A stretch of DNA of 64,000 bases from Dehalococcoidia bacterium UBA2991 (GTDB lineage Bacteria; Chloroflexota; Dehalococcoidia; Tepidiformales; Tepidiformaceae). The notes beneath the pieces were generated by a model. The model ran no database searches. It saw only the letters and a list, made by a program, of their open reading frames with translations, and was not told where the DNA came from. Where the stretch lies: positions 1 to 64,000 of the forward strand of contig DEAD01000003.1 of the NCBI GenBank assembly GCA_002346645.1. Direction: 5' to 3'. A program made the position numbers and the translations under genes. Each line of letters begins with the position of its first letter. Within the stretch, counting starts at the first letter, position 1. Shown one piece after another: positions 26,975 to 36,173 of the stretch.

Positions 26975-28318
26975 ATGGCTGCAAATCGTGAAGACTTTGA
27001 AGCGATGCCCCAAGCGGCATGCCCTATGAGCGTAGGAGATGTAGATCTGTTCGCCCCTGGCGCACAGGAGCATTGGTATGAGTCCTACAAGCTTTTGCAG
27101 TCTGATGAGCCAGTACTGCGGCTGCCTGGACAGGGTTATGACCCTGGCTCGGATGCCTATGTGCTGACCAAGTACGAAGACATTCGGCAAGTAGTACGAG
27201 ATCCAGACCTTTTTCCTTCGCGCCAGGGGCCGGGCTCCTCAGGCACAAGCAAGATCCACGATGAAATATTCGAGGACGAAGGGTTTGGAGAGGTGGTTTC
27301 GGCTCGGGAGCGGCTGCGTCCGGATATCGATTCGCATAAGGCTCACCGTGAGCAGCTAACGGAGCCTTGGGTGGGCGCCTCGGGTGCCCTTCAGCACCGT
27401 GACATGATCACCGCTCATGCAAACCGCCTGATGGACAGCTGGATTGATAAAGGCAAGGTTGAGTTTGTTACGGAGTTCGCCGCGCCACTTCCACAGGCTG
27501 TGATTTCCACGATCCTTGGTTTCCCACTTGAGGACATGCCTATGACAAAGAAGTGGGAGGAGGCTCAGGTACGACGTTTCGTGTATGGCTTCGGGCCGAA
27601 GAGTTCTATGGAGGATCCCGACGAGGAGGATAATGCTCGAGCCCTGGTCGCTTTTAATCGCTATATCCAGGAGCAGATTGACGAAAAGCGGCGTAATCCC
27701 AAGGACGACATGATTACGTTCCTTACCCAGGTTGATTTCCAGGGGAACCCCTTGAGTGATGGGGACATAATCAGCGTGGTCTCGGGGATGCATATCGGTG
27801 GGAATGAGACGACTCAATACGCACTTACGTCCGAGGCGATGTTACTGGCGCAGCACCCAGAGATTGCTGAGGAAATGCGGGCCGATCGGTCGAAAGTCCG
27901 GTTCTTCGTGGAGGAGGCTCTTCGGCTTTACGCTCCCACTCAGGGCCTCTCGGGCCGGATGGTAGCTCGCGACACGGAGATTCGGGGCGTAAAGATTCCC
28001 GCAGGCTCTCTCCTGCACTTGCGCTGGGCGGCAGCCAACCGTGATCCGGATCTTTGCCAGGCTCCCGACGAGCTGCGCTTGGACCGTAAGAATCCTGGTA
28101 AACACCTCACATTCTCGATTCGCCCACGGGGCTGCCCTGGGGCTGGTCTTTCTCGACTTGAACAGAACATTGCAGTGAATGTGATGCTGGACCGTATCGA
28201 TGAGCTAAAGCTGGTAGAAGGAAAGAATGATTTCAGGCACCAGCCTGGGATTATGCTAGGCCTATACGAATTGCATCTGGAATTCACTAGGGCCAGGGAG
28301 GCCGTGGCAGCCGGCTAG
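26975..28318 (+). CDS. Cytochrome P450 (CYP), first copy
   Basis: A 447-residue soluble bacterial P450. The I-helix oxygen motif is GGNETTQ (about residue 272), the K-helix ExxR is EEALRLY (about 313), and the heme loop is FSIRPRGCPGAGLSR (about 377-391) with the Cys thiolate. The usual Gly in FxxGx(H/R)xC is Arg here. It would use electrons from a ferredoxin to hydroxylate a hydrophobic substrate; no ferredoxin is adjacent. The ATG follows GAAGGA. The promoter carries the palindromic operator, so expression is probably substrate-induced. It is convergent with the carboxyltransferase gene. Confidence 0.92.
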   Translation: MAANREDFEAMPQAACPMSVGDVDLFAPGAQEHWYESYKLLQSDEPVLRLPGQGYDPGSDAYVLTKYEDIRQVVRDPDLFPSRQGPGSSGTSKIHDEIFEDEGFGEVVSARERLRPDIDSHKAHREQLTEPWVGASGALQHRDMITAHANRLMDSWIDKGKVEFVTEFAAPLPQAVISTILGFPLEDMPMTKKWEEAQVRRFVYGFGPKSSMEDPDEEDNARALVAFNRYIQEQIDEKRRNPKDDMITFLTQVDFQGNPLSDGDIISVVSGMHIGGNETTQYALTSEAMLLAQHPEIAEEMRADRSKVRFFVEEALRLYAPTQGLSGRMVARDTEIRGVKIPAGSLLHLRWAAANRDPDLCQAPDELRLDRKNPGKHLTFSIRPRGCPGAGLSRLEQNIAVNVMLDRIDELKLVEGKNDFRHQPGIMLGLYELHLEFTRAREAVAAG

Positions 28319-28349
28319 AGATAGAACTCAATGGGGAGTAGGCGCTGGC

Positions 28350-29951
28350 TCAGGGGCGGACGGCCCGCTTGGGAAGGCCCGCGAGCCGGGCAATGGCGGG
28401 TTGGGCAAGCTTGACGAAGGTACAAGCCAGCCTACGCGTGTCGCGGGGGTCAATCAGGTCAATTACATCTCCGTGATGGGCGGCGCGAAAGGGGGAGCGA
28501 AGTCGGAGGAGGCGCTCTTCGATGGCCTCGCGGTGGGCTTCTGGGTCGGTAGCAGCCTCTATTTCCCGGCGGTAAGCAGCCGCTACCCCTCCCTCGATCG
28601 GAATGCCGCCCCATTCACCAGCTGGCCAACCGAAGCGGAGGTTAAGGCCATTGGGGATTCCCACACTGTTTGGTGCATCGGCAGCCACACCGTATGACTT
28701 ACGAACATTGAACTCGATTTTGGGCACTTGGGCCTCAGCGCTAGCGATAAGAGCTCGAACGCCGCGCCGCATTGTTGCTTTTCGCTCGGCGTGGGAGCCG
28801 AGCATGAAACCAGGCATGTCTAGGAAGATTAGTAGGGGCAGATTGAAGGTGTCGCAGAGGTCAACGAAGTGGGTGTACTTATCGGCCACATCGCCGTCCA
28901 TGGCACCTGCAAGCTTCATTGGATCGCTGGCGATTACACCCACTGGGTAGCCATCGAGGCGAGCAAAGGCCGTGATGATGGCGCCGGCATAATGGCGGCG
29001 CATTTCAAAAAACTGGCCGTTGTCGACTACGTGACCAAGAAGCTCTCGGGCGTTGTAGCCTCGTTTGCGGTTGGGGGGAATGATGGTCAGTAATTCCTCG
29101 GGCCGGCGGTCGGGAGGATCGCCAGTTTCGATGCGAGGTGCCACCTCCGAGGTAGTGTTGGGCAGGTAAGAGAGGAAGCTCTTGATTTGCTCGAATGCCT
29201 CTTCCTCCGATTCAGCTTCGTTATCGATCTGGCCGCTCTCGTGCACATGCATGGAGGCTCCGCCGAGGGCCTCTTTGTCAAGATCTTCTCCAATCGCCCG
29301 TCGCACAACAGGGGGGCCGGACGGGAAGATTTGGGACTGCCCTTTGACCATCACGGTGAAGTGAGACATCAGCGCGAAAGCGGCGGGTGCCCCCGCCACC
29401 GAACCCATAATCCCTGCAGCAACAGGTACGGTTCTTAGCAGCTCTATCGCGCGCCACCACATGTCTCCTGCCGGGAGTCCCATGTGGCCCTCGGCCTCGT
29501 CTGCCTTAGAGCTATGGCCAACTCCTTCGACGAGCTGTACGTAGGGGATGCCGTATTGGAGGGCGAGTGGCTGAGTGAAGTCCCTTGGGTGTTTGCGAAT
29601 GTTGTGGGGACTGCCGCCTGAGATTGTGAAGTCGTCGCCCCCGATGGCGATAGGCCGCCCGTTAATTTCGGCGAGTCCCATTACGTAGGCACCAGGGGTG
29701 AAATTAACTAAGTTACCGGCTTCATCGTACTCGGCGGCACCAACGAGGGGCCCGGCCTCGATAAAGCTTCCAGGGTCAATCATTTTCTCGATGCGTTCGC
29801 GGATGGTGTAACGACCACCAGCGTGCTGTCGGGCGATCCGCTCGACCCCCCCCATTTCACGGCCAAGCTCACGTATGTATTCGATGTCTTCAATGGCCTG
29901 TTCCCAGGGCATGCCTGGCTTCCAGCTTTTGCGGTGTGGGTCAACAGGCAT
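28350..29951 (-). CDS. Acyl-CoA carboxylase carboxyltransferase (beta) subunit
   Basis: A 533-residue carboxyltransferase, like those of propionyl-, methylcrotonyl- or geranyl-CoA carboxylase. The N-terminal half includes GGRYTIRERIEKMIDPGSF and an oxyanion segment near GGDDFTISGGS. The C-terminal half includes IVTxFxRLDG-like AIITAFARLDGYPVGVIA and FLDMPGFMLG. It transfers carboxyl from biotin to an acyl-CoA. The biotin carboxylase/BCCP subunit is not in the window. The start has GAGGAGC upstream. It lies between two P450s and is divergent from the second, which suggests that it carboxylates a product of oxidative breakdown. Confidence 0.9.
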   Translation of the reverse strand: MPVDPHRKSWKPGMPWEQAIEDIEYIRELGREMGGVERIARQHAGGRYTIRERIEKMIDPGSFIEAGPLVGAAEYDEAGNLVNFTPGAYVMGLAEINGRPIAIGGDDFTISGGSPHNIRKHPRDFTQPLALQYGIPYVQLVEGVGHSSKADEAEGHMGLPAGDMWWRAIELLRTVPVAAGIMGSVAGAPAAFALMSHFTVMVKGQSQIFPSGPPVVRRAIGEDLDKEALGGASMHVHESGQIDNEAESEEEAFEQIKSFLSYLPNTTSEVAPRIETGDPPDRRPEELLTIIPPNRKRGYNARELLGHVVDNGQFFEMRRHYAGAIITAFARLDGYPVGVIASDPMKLAGAMDGDVADKYTHFVDLCDTFNLPLLIFLDMPGFMLGSHAERKATMRRGVRALIASAEAQVPKIEFNVRKSYGVAADAPNSVGIPNGLNLRFGWPAGEWGGIPIEGGVAAAYRREIEAATDPEAHREAIEERLLRLRSPFRAAHHGDVIDLIDPRDTRRLACTFVKLAQPAIARLAGLPKRAVRP

Positions 29952-29984
29952 TTAGGGCGCTCCTCAGCGGTTTCTTGAACGCTA

Positions 29985-30029
29985 CGCGATGGCGCTGGCT
30001 GGCGCATCGCGAGTGCCCGCTGCAGCGGG
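29985..30029. promoter_or_regulatory. Palindromes between divergent carboxyltransferase and P450 genes
   Basis: CGCGAT and ATCGCG are separated by 15 bases (29985-30011). A perfect 14-base palindrome CCCGCTG/CAGCGGG follows at 30016-30029. Both lie in the 140-base space that must contain the promoters of the two divergent genes. A TACTAT at 30038-30043 could be the P450 -10. Confidence 0.5.
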
Positions 30030-30091
30030 TAAACAGCTACTATGACGCGCGAATCCGTTTGCGGAGCAACTCTGCAGCAGGAGCACGAGTA

Positions 30092-31363
30092 ATGACTATG
30101 ACCAAGCCAGAGATCGATCCAGAAATCTTTTTCAGTAGAGAGTATGCAGACAACCCGTACCCCACGCTAAAAGAACTGCGTGACCACCACCCTGTTTACC
30201 ACAACCCGATTTCGGACAATTGGATGATTACTCGTTACGACGACGTTTGTGCAGCATTCCGCGACCTGGAGAGCTATTCGGCCCAACCAAACGCCTTGGG
30301 AATAGGGGCAGTTTTTGGACCGACCCTTATGGAGTACGACGGCGAACAACACAACAAACTTCGCAACATAGTTGCTCCGGAATTTGTTGGAAGGAAGCTG
30401 GACGCCCTCCTTCCCGTAATTGAGCGAAACTCGATGGCTCTCATAGAAAAGTACACAGAGAAGCACGCGCGTCGAATTGCTGAAGCGGCGGTAAAGACGG
30501 GTCAGATCGATATCGTCGACGACTTTGCCACTCGCCTGCCCCTAAACGTGATCTTGGATGTGCTGGACTTGCCGCAGGACGCTCATGAGATGTTTCATGA
30601 GTGGTACCCGGCAATGATGAATGGGATAGGGGGGCCGCCAGATATTCGCCAGGCGGGAATCAAGGCAAACCAGGAGTATCACGAGTACTTGGAGCCTTTG
30701 CTCCAGAGCCGCAGTAAGGACCCGAAAGACGATCTCATCTCACGTCTGTGCGTTGCGGAAGTAGACGGCCACCGGATGACCTTTCAGGAGATAAAGTCGT
30801 TTGCAAGCCTGCTACTTGTGGCTGGTGCGGAGACAACAGACAAGGCAATCGCGAACCTCTGGTATCAGATGCTGGCAAATCCCGAGCAGTGGGAGCTAGT
30901 GCGCGAGGAGCCTTCGCTTCTGGAACGTGCTTTTACTGAAATGATGCGTGTCCATCCCCCTTCGGGCGGGCAGTCCCGGCAGGCAATAAAGGACATTCCC
31001 TTCCCCGAGTACGGCGTGACCATCCCCAAAGGGGCGTACGTGAATCTTTCAATCTATGGCGGCAACCGAGATGAGCGTGTTTTCGCTCACCCGGACAAGT
31101 TCGACATCATGCGCCCCGATCTATACGTAGGGAAGGCTCTGCGGGCGGGTTATCACGATAATGGGCAGGCAAGCCATCTCGGTTTTGGGTTAGGTAAACA
31201 CTTTTGTGTGGGTTATCAGCTGGCACAAACCGAGACGGTAATAGGCAGTCGAATGTTGATGGATGTTATGAGAAATCCACGCTTCAAGCCTGGATCGCAA
31301 CCAAGACCTATAGCGATCAGTCTTGAGCCGTGGGAGCTCTGGATAGAGTTTGATCCGGCTTAG
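30092..31363 (+). CDS. Cytochrome P450 (CYP), second copy
   Basis: A bacterial P450 of about 423 residues. The I-helix is VAGAETTDKAIAN (about 240), ExxR is in TEMMRVHPP (about 285), and the heme loop is the canonical FGLGKHFCVGYQLA (about 363-376). The family with DPE..F.REYADNPYPTLKEL at the N-terminus includes enzymes acting on terpenoids, steroids and fatty acids. The ATG at 30092 has GGAG upstream; a 52-residue extension is unsupported. It is only moderately similar to the first P450, so it is not a recent duplicate. The next gene may start inside its last codons. Confidence 0.92.
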   Translation: MTMTKPEIDPEIFFSREYADNPYPTLKELRDHHPVYHNPISDNWMITRYDDVCAAFRDLESYSAQPNALGIGAVFGPTLMEYDGEQHNKLRNIVAPEFVGRKLDALLPVIERNSMALIEKYTEKHARRIAEAAVKTGQIDIVDDFATRLPLNVILDVLDLPQDAHEMFHEWYPAMMNGIGGPPDIRQAGIKANQEYHEYLEPLLQSRSKDPKDDLISRLCVAEVDGHRMTFQEIKSFASLLLVAGAETTDKAIANLWYQMLANPEQWELVREEPSLLERAFTEMMRVHPPSGGQSRQAIKDIPFPEYGVTIPKGAYVNLSIYGGNRDERVFAHPDKFDIMRPDLYVGKALRAGYHDNGQASHLGFGLGKHFCVGYQLAQTETVIGSRMLMDVMRNPRFKPGSQPRPIAISLEPWELWIEFDPA

Positions 31364-34300
31364 GTCTGTGTCCACTGTTGGGGTTGGTGAGGGACGTATC
31401 GTAGAGGGTCAAACACCCTCTACCTTTTCAACGGTCGTGCGAGCACGCGAGTTGCTTGGTAGAGGCGATGGGGCCTTGGCTCCACTGGCTAAGGATTTGG
31501 CAGCAGGACTTTCTGGAGGGGTAGCGGATGTCGAGGTTGAGCGCTACCGCCGTCTTCTGTACGCGACTGATGCCTCCATCTATGAAATGGAGCCGGTGGC
31601 GGTAGTTTTTCCGCGCTCATCCCAGGATGTGAGCCACGTGATGTGTGTGGCAAGAGACCATGGTGTGCCGGTGCTGCCCCGAGGAGGGGGTACAAGCCTA
31701 TCGGGCCAAACCGTGAACCATGCAATAGTCCTGGACTTTACCCGCCATATGGCAGGATTGTTGAAAATCAATCCTGAGGCGCGAACGGCACTGGTGCAGC
31801 CTGGCATCGTTCTGTCGGAGCTTAACAAAGCATTGCGTTCTCATGGGCTTCAGTATCCAATCGATCCCTCAACGGCGAATCGTGCCACTGTCGGCGGTGG
31901 TATTGGGAATAACTCGTGCGGGGCACATTCGGCGGTATACGGCAAGACGGTCGACAACGTTATTGAATTGGAAGTGGTGCTGGCGGACGGCTCGATAACA
32001 AGGCTTCAGTCCTTGAGCGAAGATGAGGTCACGGAGCGGAAAGCTCGAGGAGGGCTCGAGGGTCATATATATAGGGGGGTGAGCACGCTAGCGAAAGAGT
32101 ACCGGGAGGAAGTGGAGGCCCGGTTTCCGCAGATACTGCGACGTGTTTCTGGATACAACCTTGATGAGGTCACAAAAAATGGCCTACTCAATCTTGCGAA
32201 ATTGGTTGTTGGGTCAGAGGGGACGCTCACCACAGTAACTGAGGCATTAGTGCAGGTAGTGCCTATCCCGCAGGTAAAAATGCTAACTGCATTTCATTTT
32301 TCGACCGTGGTGCAAGCGGCGGCTGCAACGGTTCAGGTGAATGCGCATGGGCCTTCTGCTGTTGAGCTTGTTGACGAAACGATTATTGAGCGCTGTCGCG
32401 AGAGTGCCGGATTCCATCAGTTGGTCGAGTTTGTAGAGGGGGACCCTGGCGCGTTGCTCCTGGTCGAGTTTTCCGGGGATCGGATGGATGAAGTAGAGGG
32501 GAAGGCTGAAGCACTAAAGGCGGAATTGCTGGGGGGAGATATAGCCATTGCGGCTGTAGTCGCGAAGAAAGAGGAGGAGCAGCAGCTCATGTGGCGCATG
32601 AGAGAGGCTGGCTTGGGACTGCTAATGAGCTTGCGTGGGGATGCCAAGCCAGCCTCATTTGTAGAAGACACGGCGGTCGCTCCGGAACGGCTGGCCGAAT
32701 ATGTGGCTCGGTTCGATGCTCTTGCAAGGGCACGAGGATTGCATCCTGCTTACTACGGGCACGCGAGTGTTGGCTGCCTCCACATTCGCCCAGTAGTTAA
32801 CCTCAAAGATGCAGAAGGGTTGGCACAGGCGGAAGGGTTAGCTGAGGAGGTGGCAGACCTTGTGTTGGAGTTTGGGGGTTCGCTAAGCGGGGAACATGGC
32901 GATGGAATTGTGCGGGGCGTGTTCACGGAGCGCATGTTCGGGCCGAAGCTAACACGTGCTTTTCGAGAGCTGAAAGCCATTTGGGATCCTCAGGACTTGC
33001 TCAATCCTGGAAAGATTGTGGAGACCCCTCCGTTCTCCGACAACTTGCGATTGAGTCCCTCAACTGTGAATGCGGAGGTAAATACTAAATTTGATTTTGG
33101 ATTCGAAGGTGGCCTGGCAGCGGCGGCGGAGCAGTGCAATGGCCAAGGTGCTTGCCGAAAGCTTGATGGAGGAATGTGTCCTTCCTTCATGGTGACTAGG
33201 GATGAAGAGCACTCAACTAGGGGGCGGGCTAATTTGTTGCGGCAAGCACTTAATGGGGTGTTACCGGTGGAGGATGTAACGGGCGAGCGCATGCGCGAGG
33301 CCCTCGATCTGTGTGTTGAGTGCAAGGCTTGTAAGACTGAGTGTCCTTCGGGGGTGGACCTTGCCAAACTTAAATACGAAGTGCAGGCGCAGGTTAGTGC
33401 GATGCACGGCGCGCCGTTGCGCGACCGTGCCTTCGCGCGTATCCACCGACTGAGTGCTCTGGCAAGCCGGTTTTCTCCCTTTGTTAATACCTTGGCGAGG
33501 CTTGGGTTAGCTCGAAGGTTATTGGAGCAGATAGCTGGTATTGCCTCTCGCCGACCCCTGCCGATGTTCGCTTCTCAGCGGTTCGAATATTGGTGGGCGG
33601 ACCGAGGTAAAAACTTAGGTCCAGCTCCTCGTGGGGAGGCCGTCTATTTGGTGGATACGTTTACGGAGTACTTTCATCCGGAAGTAGGTCAGGCGGCAGT
33701 GAAAGTGATGGAGGCTTTGGGGTACAGAGTCACAGTAATGTCGAAATTGCGTTGCTGTGGCCGACCTGCAATCTCGAAGGGGCAGTTAGATCTGGCTCGA
33801 GGATGGGCAGAGGAGAACATTGCGCTCCTAGAGCCGTTTGCCGAGCAAGGGGTCCCTATCGTGGGGACAGAGCCTTCCTGCTTGCTTACTCTCCGGGACG
33901 AGTATTGCGACCTGCTGCCTCGGGATAGGGTTGAGATGATTGCGGGACAGGTCGTTCTTCTTGATGAATTGCTTGTCCAGTTGGTGGATGAGGATGAAGG
34001 GGCGCGGACAACGTTTGGTGTTGGTGAAAGGAGTGATGTGCTTGTGCATGTCCACTGTCATCAGAAGTCGCTTGCAGGAGCACAGGTAACGCTGAAAGCG
34101 CTGGAAATTGCCGGTTACGCCCCTGCACTGGTGGATTCCGGCTGTTGCGGGATGGCGGGATCGTTTGGCTTCGAAAAGGAGCACTACGATGTATCCCGAA
34201 AGATGGGCGCCTATCGTCTCTTTCCTGCCGTGGAGGGCGCTTCAGAAGAGACTGAGGTAGCGGTAACGGGAGTGTCTTGTCGGCAGCAAATTGGACACTT

Positions 34301-34373
34301 TACGTCTCGTGAACCGCGGCACGTGGCTGAGCTCCTGGCGGAGGCGTTGGGCAGGGAGGACCATGAGGTCTAG
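31350..34373 (+). CDS. FAD-linked oxidase / iron-sulfur dehydrogenase fusion (GlcD-GlpC, YdiJ-like)
   Basis: A 1007-residue flavoprotein joined to its electron-transfer half. The FAD-binding PCMH domain has PRGGGTSLSGQ (about 110) and GGGIGNNSCGAHS (about 178). The C-terminal oxidase domain ends LLNPGKIVE (about 550). Then come two 4Fe-4S-type cysteine groups (CNGQGACR...MCPS, about 595; CVECKACKTECPS, about 654) and two CCG motifs (CCGRPAISKG, about 802; GCCGMAGSFGFE, about 929). Relatives oxidise D-2-hydroxy acids such as lactate, glycolate or 2-hydroxyglutarate and feed quinones. A TTG at 31350, inside the end of the P450 gene, is the furthest start; GTGs at about 31368 and 31437 are possible. 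Coupling to the P450 is likely. Confidence 0.9.
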   Translation: MIRLRSVSTVGVGEGRIVEGQTPSTFSTVVRARELLGRGDGALAPLAKDLAAGLSGGVADVEVERYRRLLYATDASIYEMEPVAVVFPRSSQDVSHVMCVARDHGVPVLPRGGGTSLSGQTVNHAIVLDFTRHMAGLLKINPEARTALVQPGIVLSELNKALRSHGLQYPIDPSTANRATVGGGIGNNSCGAHSAVYGKTVDNVIELEVVLADGSITRLQSLSEDEVTERKARGGLEGHIYRGVSTLAKEYREEVEARFPQILRRVSGYNLDEVTKNGLLNLAKLVVGSEGTLTTVTEALVQVVPIPQVKMLTAFHFSTVVQAAAATVQVNAHGPSAVELVDETIIERCRESAGFHQLVEFVEGDPGALLLVEFSGDRMDEVEGKAEALKAELLGGDIAIAAVVAKKEEEQQLMWRMREAGLGLLMSLRGDAKPASFVEDTAVAPERLAEYVARFDALARARGLHPAYYGHASVGCLHIRPVVNLKDAEGLAQAEGLAEEVADLVLEFGGSLSGEHGDGIVRGVFTERMFGPKLTRAFRELKAIWDPQDLLNPGKIVETPPFSDNLRLSPSTVNAEVNTKFDFGFEGGLAAAAEQCNGQGACRKLDGGMCPSFMVTRDEEHSTRGRANLLRQALNGVLPVEDVTGERMREALDLCVECKACKTECPSGVDLAKLKYEVQAQVSAMHGAPLRDRAFARIHRLSALASRFSPFVNTLARLGLARRLLEQIAGIASRRPLPMFASQRFEYWWADRGKNLGPAPRGEAVYLVDTFTEYFHPEVGQAAVKVMEALGYRVTVMSKLRCCGRPAISKGQLDLARGWAEENIALLEPFAEQGVPIVGTEPSCLLTLRDEYCDLLPRDRVEMIAGQVVLLDELLVQLVDEDEGARTTFGVGERSDVLVHVHCHQKSLAGAQVTLKALEIAGYAPALVDSGCCGMAGSFGFEKEHYDVSRKMGAYRLFPAVEGASEETEVAVTGVSCRQQIGHFTSREPRHVAELLAEALGREDHEV

Positions 34374-34388
34374 ATAACCGTTAATTAA

Positions 34389-34436
34389 GCAAGGGGGACC
34401 TTGCCCAATAAATGCAGGAGGCGCCTCGTTTTGGGC
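34389..34436. terminator. Hairpin cluster between convergent genes
   Basis: GCAAGG/CCTTGC pairs over GGGA (34389-34404). A GAGGC/GCCTC palindrome at 34418-34427 is followed by GTTTT, and an outer GCCCAA/TTGGGC pair encloses the latter. The cluster fills the space between the FAD/Fe-S gene and the convergent CrtC-like gene. Confidence 0.5.
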
Positions 34437-34444
34437 CAATAAGT

Positions 34445-35668
34445 CTATGGGCCCTTGACGCCTTCGAACTCGGTCATGATCACGCATTCCAGGATGCCAA
34501 CGCCGGTATCGCTTGGATCGTCGAGGTTCGTATAGACGGTAGAAAGTTCCGCATAAGACCCACCACCACTCATTTGGGGAATCTCGTTTCCATCCATATC
34601 AAAAACCTTTACGGGGTGGGAGATATCCCAAACCTCGCCCTCGACAAGAAGCTCTCCTCGGTAGACACCCCTCCCCAGCCGGTCATTCCAACCGTCGGCA
34701 TAGCCGCCCGCGCGCATATACACGGGCTCGCTTACGACCTCTAACTGAAAGCGATCGATTCCGCCATCAGGGCGGGTGAGGTTGAGTTTCCCTCGCTTAA
34801 AGCGAGGCAGGCCTTCTTCCCACTCGTGGTCCTCAATTGAGACGTCTGTATAGGAAAAGCTCTTCTTATCTGACTCATAGCCGTACTCCACCCATGAGTG
34901 AATGCCTGGCTGGGCCTGCCTGCCTGTTCCAGAGGCCGTATAGCGTCCGTCTTCGCCCAGGCGAAAGGCGTAGTACAAGCAACGATCAGGCATATTGACC
35001 ACTGCCCAGTGGCGCATGCCGTCGGCGCGGAAGCTGCCTGGGGCGGGCGGATTTAGTGGTGGAGCAACGTAAGGGTTCGGCTTGCCGCCGGTTCCGGTAC
35101 CTGCGCCCATCCCCCATGAATGGTCTCGCGTTCCTGCCCAACCATCCCCGAAGTCGAATTTCCATTCACGGCCGTTGATCTTGATCCAACCAGCGATGTC
35201 CGCGGACTGGATGTAGTTGGAGCGCTCTGCGACGAGCCGCCCGTCGACCCTGAAGCTGCTGCCCGGAGCCTCGTCGTAGGCTGGGGCCTTGCTCTCCCAG
35301 AGGATGTCAAACTCAATGCCATGGGCATTTTCGTCACATCCGAGGCGGAGGGTGCGCATCCCGCGGATGATTTCCTGCCAGAAGGGGCCAACTCGCAGCT
35401 CATCGATGCGAGGGCGGAGGCGGCGGCTGGCTCGCAGGTTGTACTGCTTCCCATCGTCGACGCTAACGATGGCATAGGCGTCCATCACGTTGGTGTTGGG
35501 ATAGAGGCGGATAGCAGTTATCAGATTCACCTCCCCGGCAGGGTCGCCGAAGCAGAACCAATAGCCATCACTCCACTCGGGGCTGGCAGTTTGGACGGAG
35601 TTGAAGGTATCGATCGTTTGGTGGCGGGGCCACTCATCGAGCTCTGTGAGGACTCGGGGTTCGGGCAT
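34445..35668 (-). CDS. Lipocalin/AttH-CrtC-like protein, unknown function
   Basis: A 407-residue protein of mostly beta structure. Repeated motifs such as WSDGYWFCFGDP (about 32), WKFDFGDGWAGTRDHSWG (about 168-185) and YTDVSIEDHEWE (about 280) recall the two-lipocalin fold of hydroxyneurosporene synthase (CrtC)/AttH and of proteins annotated only as DUFs beside P450 genes. There is no signal peptide. The ATG follows AAAGGA. It is followed on the same strand by a deazaflavin reductase and an alcohol dehydrogenase (gaps of about 25 and 50 bases when read in the gene order ADH, reductase, this gene). A role in hydrating or binding an isoprenoid or steroid is possible but unproven. Confidence 0.65.
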   Translation of the reverse strand: MPEPRVLTELDEWPRHQTIDTFNSVQTASPEWSDGYWFCFGDPAGEVNLITAIRLYPNTNVMDAYAIVSVDDGKQYNLRASRRLRPRIDELRVGPFWQEIIRGMRTLRLGCDENAHGIEFDILWESKAPAYDEAPGSSFRVDGRLVAERSNYIQSADIAGWIKINGREWKFDFGDGWAGTRDHSWGMGAGTGTGGKPNPYVAPPLNPPAPGSFRADGMRHWAVVNMPDRCLYYAFRLGEDGRYTASGTGRQAQPGIHSWVEYGYESDKKSFSYTDVSIEDHEWEEGLPRFKRGKLNLTRPDGGIDRFQLEVVSEPVYMRAGGYADGWNDRLGRGVYRGELLVEGEVWDISHPVKVFDMDGNEIPQMSGGGSYAELSTVYTNLDDPSDTGVGILECVIMTEFEGVKGP

Positions 35669-35693
35669 GGCAGGTTCCTTTCTCTGAGCCTAT

Positions 35694-36122
35694 CTAGGGG
35701 CGTCGAATGACTACGACTGGTATCTGACGACTTGTCTTGGACTGGTACTCCTTGAACTGCGGCATTTGGGCCGACTGCTGATCGAAAAGGCGCTGGCGTT
35801 CCTCACCCTCGGTGATAACGGCAGTTGTTGTAAAGGTCTCGGTGGGGAGCTCGATTGTGACCTCAGGGTTGTTGCGTAAGTTGAGAAACCAAGCAGGATG
35901 GCGGGGGCCGCCTGCGTATGAGGCGATTATGACGATGTCATTGCCGTCAGTGCTGTGAACGAGCGGCGTGGTCCGTGTTTTACCGGTTTTGGAACCGATC
36001 GTGGTGATCAGTAGAAGGGGTGCTCCTGTGAACTGGCCAGTCACCCTCCCCTTGTTGTCACGGAATTCTTTGATGATCTTGTTGTTGTAATCGATCATCT
36101 GTACGACTTGGTCTGAAGTCAC
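35694..36122 (-). CDS. Deazaflavin (F420)-dependent nitroreductase family protein, DDN-like
   Basis: A 142-residue split-barrel protein. The motif GSKTGKTRTTPLVHS (about 43-57), then IVIIASYAGGPRHPAWFLNLRNNPEVTI (about 63-90), is diagnostic for the DDN family first known in mycobacteria. Members use reduced F420 to reduce quinones, nitro compounds or unsaturated lactones. The start is a GTG (36120-36122) after AGGAG. It lies between an alcohol dehydrogenase and the CrtC-like gene on the same strand. F420 biosynthesis genes are not in the window; their presence in the genome is therefore predicted. Confidence 0.88.
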   Translation of the reverse strand: MTSDQVVQMIDYNNKIIKEFRDNKGRVTGQFTGAPLLLITTIGSKTGKTRTTPLVHSTDGNDIVIIASYAGGPRHPAWFLNLRNNPEVTIELPTETFTTTAVITEGEERQRLFDQQSAQMPQFKEYQSKTSRQIPVVVIRRP

Positions 36123-36173
36123 CGAATTACTCCTGCGGTTGTGCTCGAAGAGTCTAGCCGAGGTGGGGAATAG

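Noticed and set aside
33560..33590. GGTTCGAAT resembling a tRNA T-loop
   Set aside because: It is inside the FAD/Fe-S dehydrogenase gene and no cloverleaf can be built around it.
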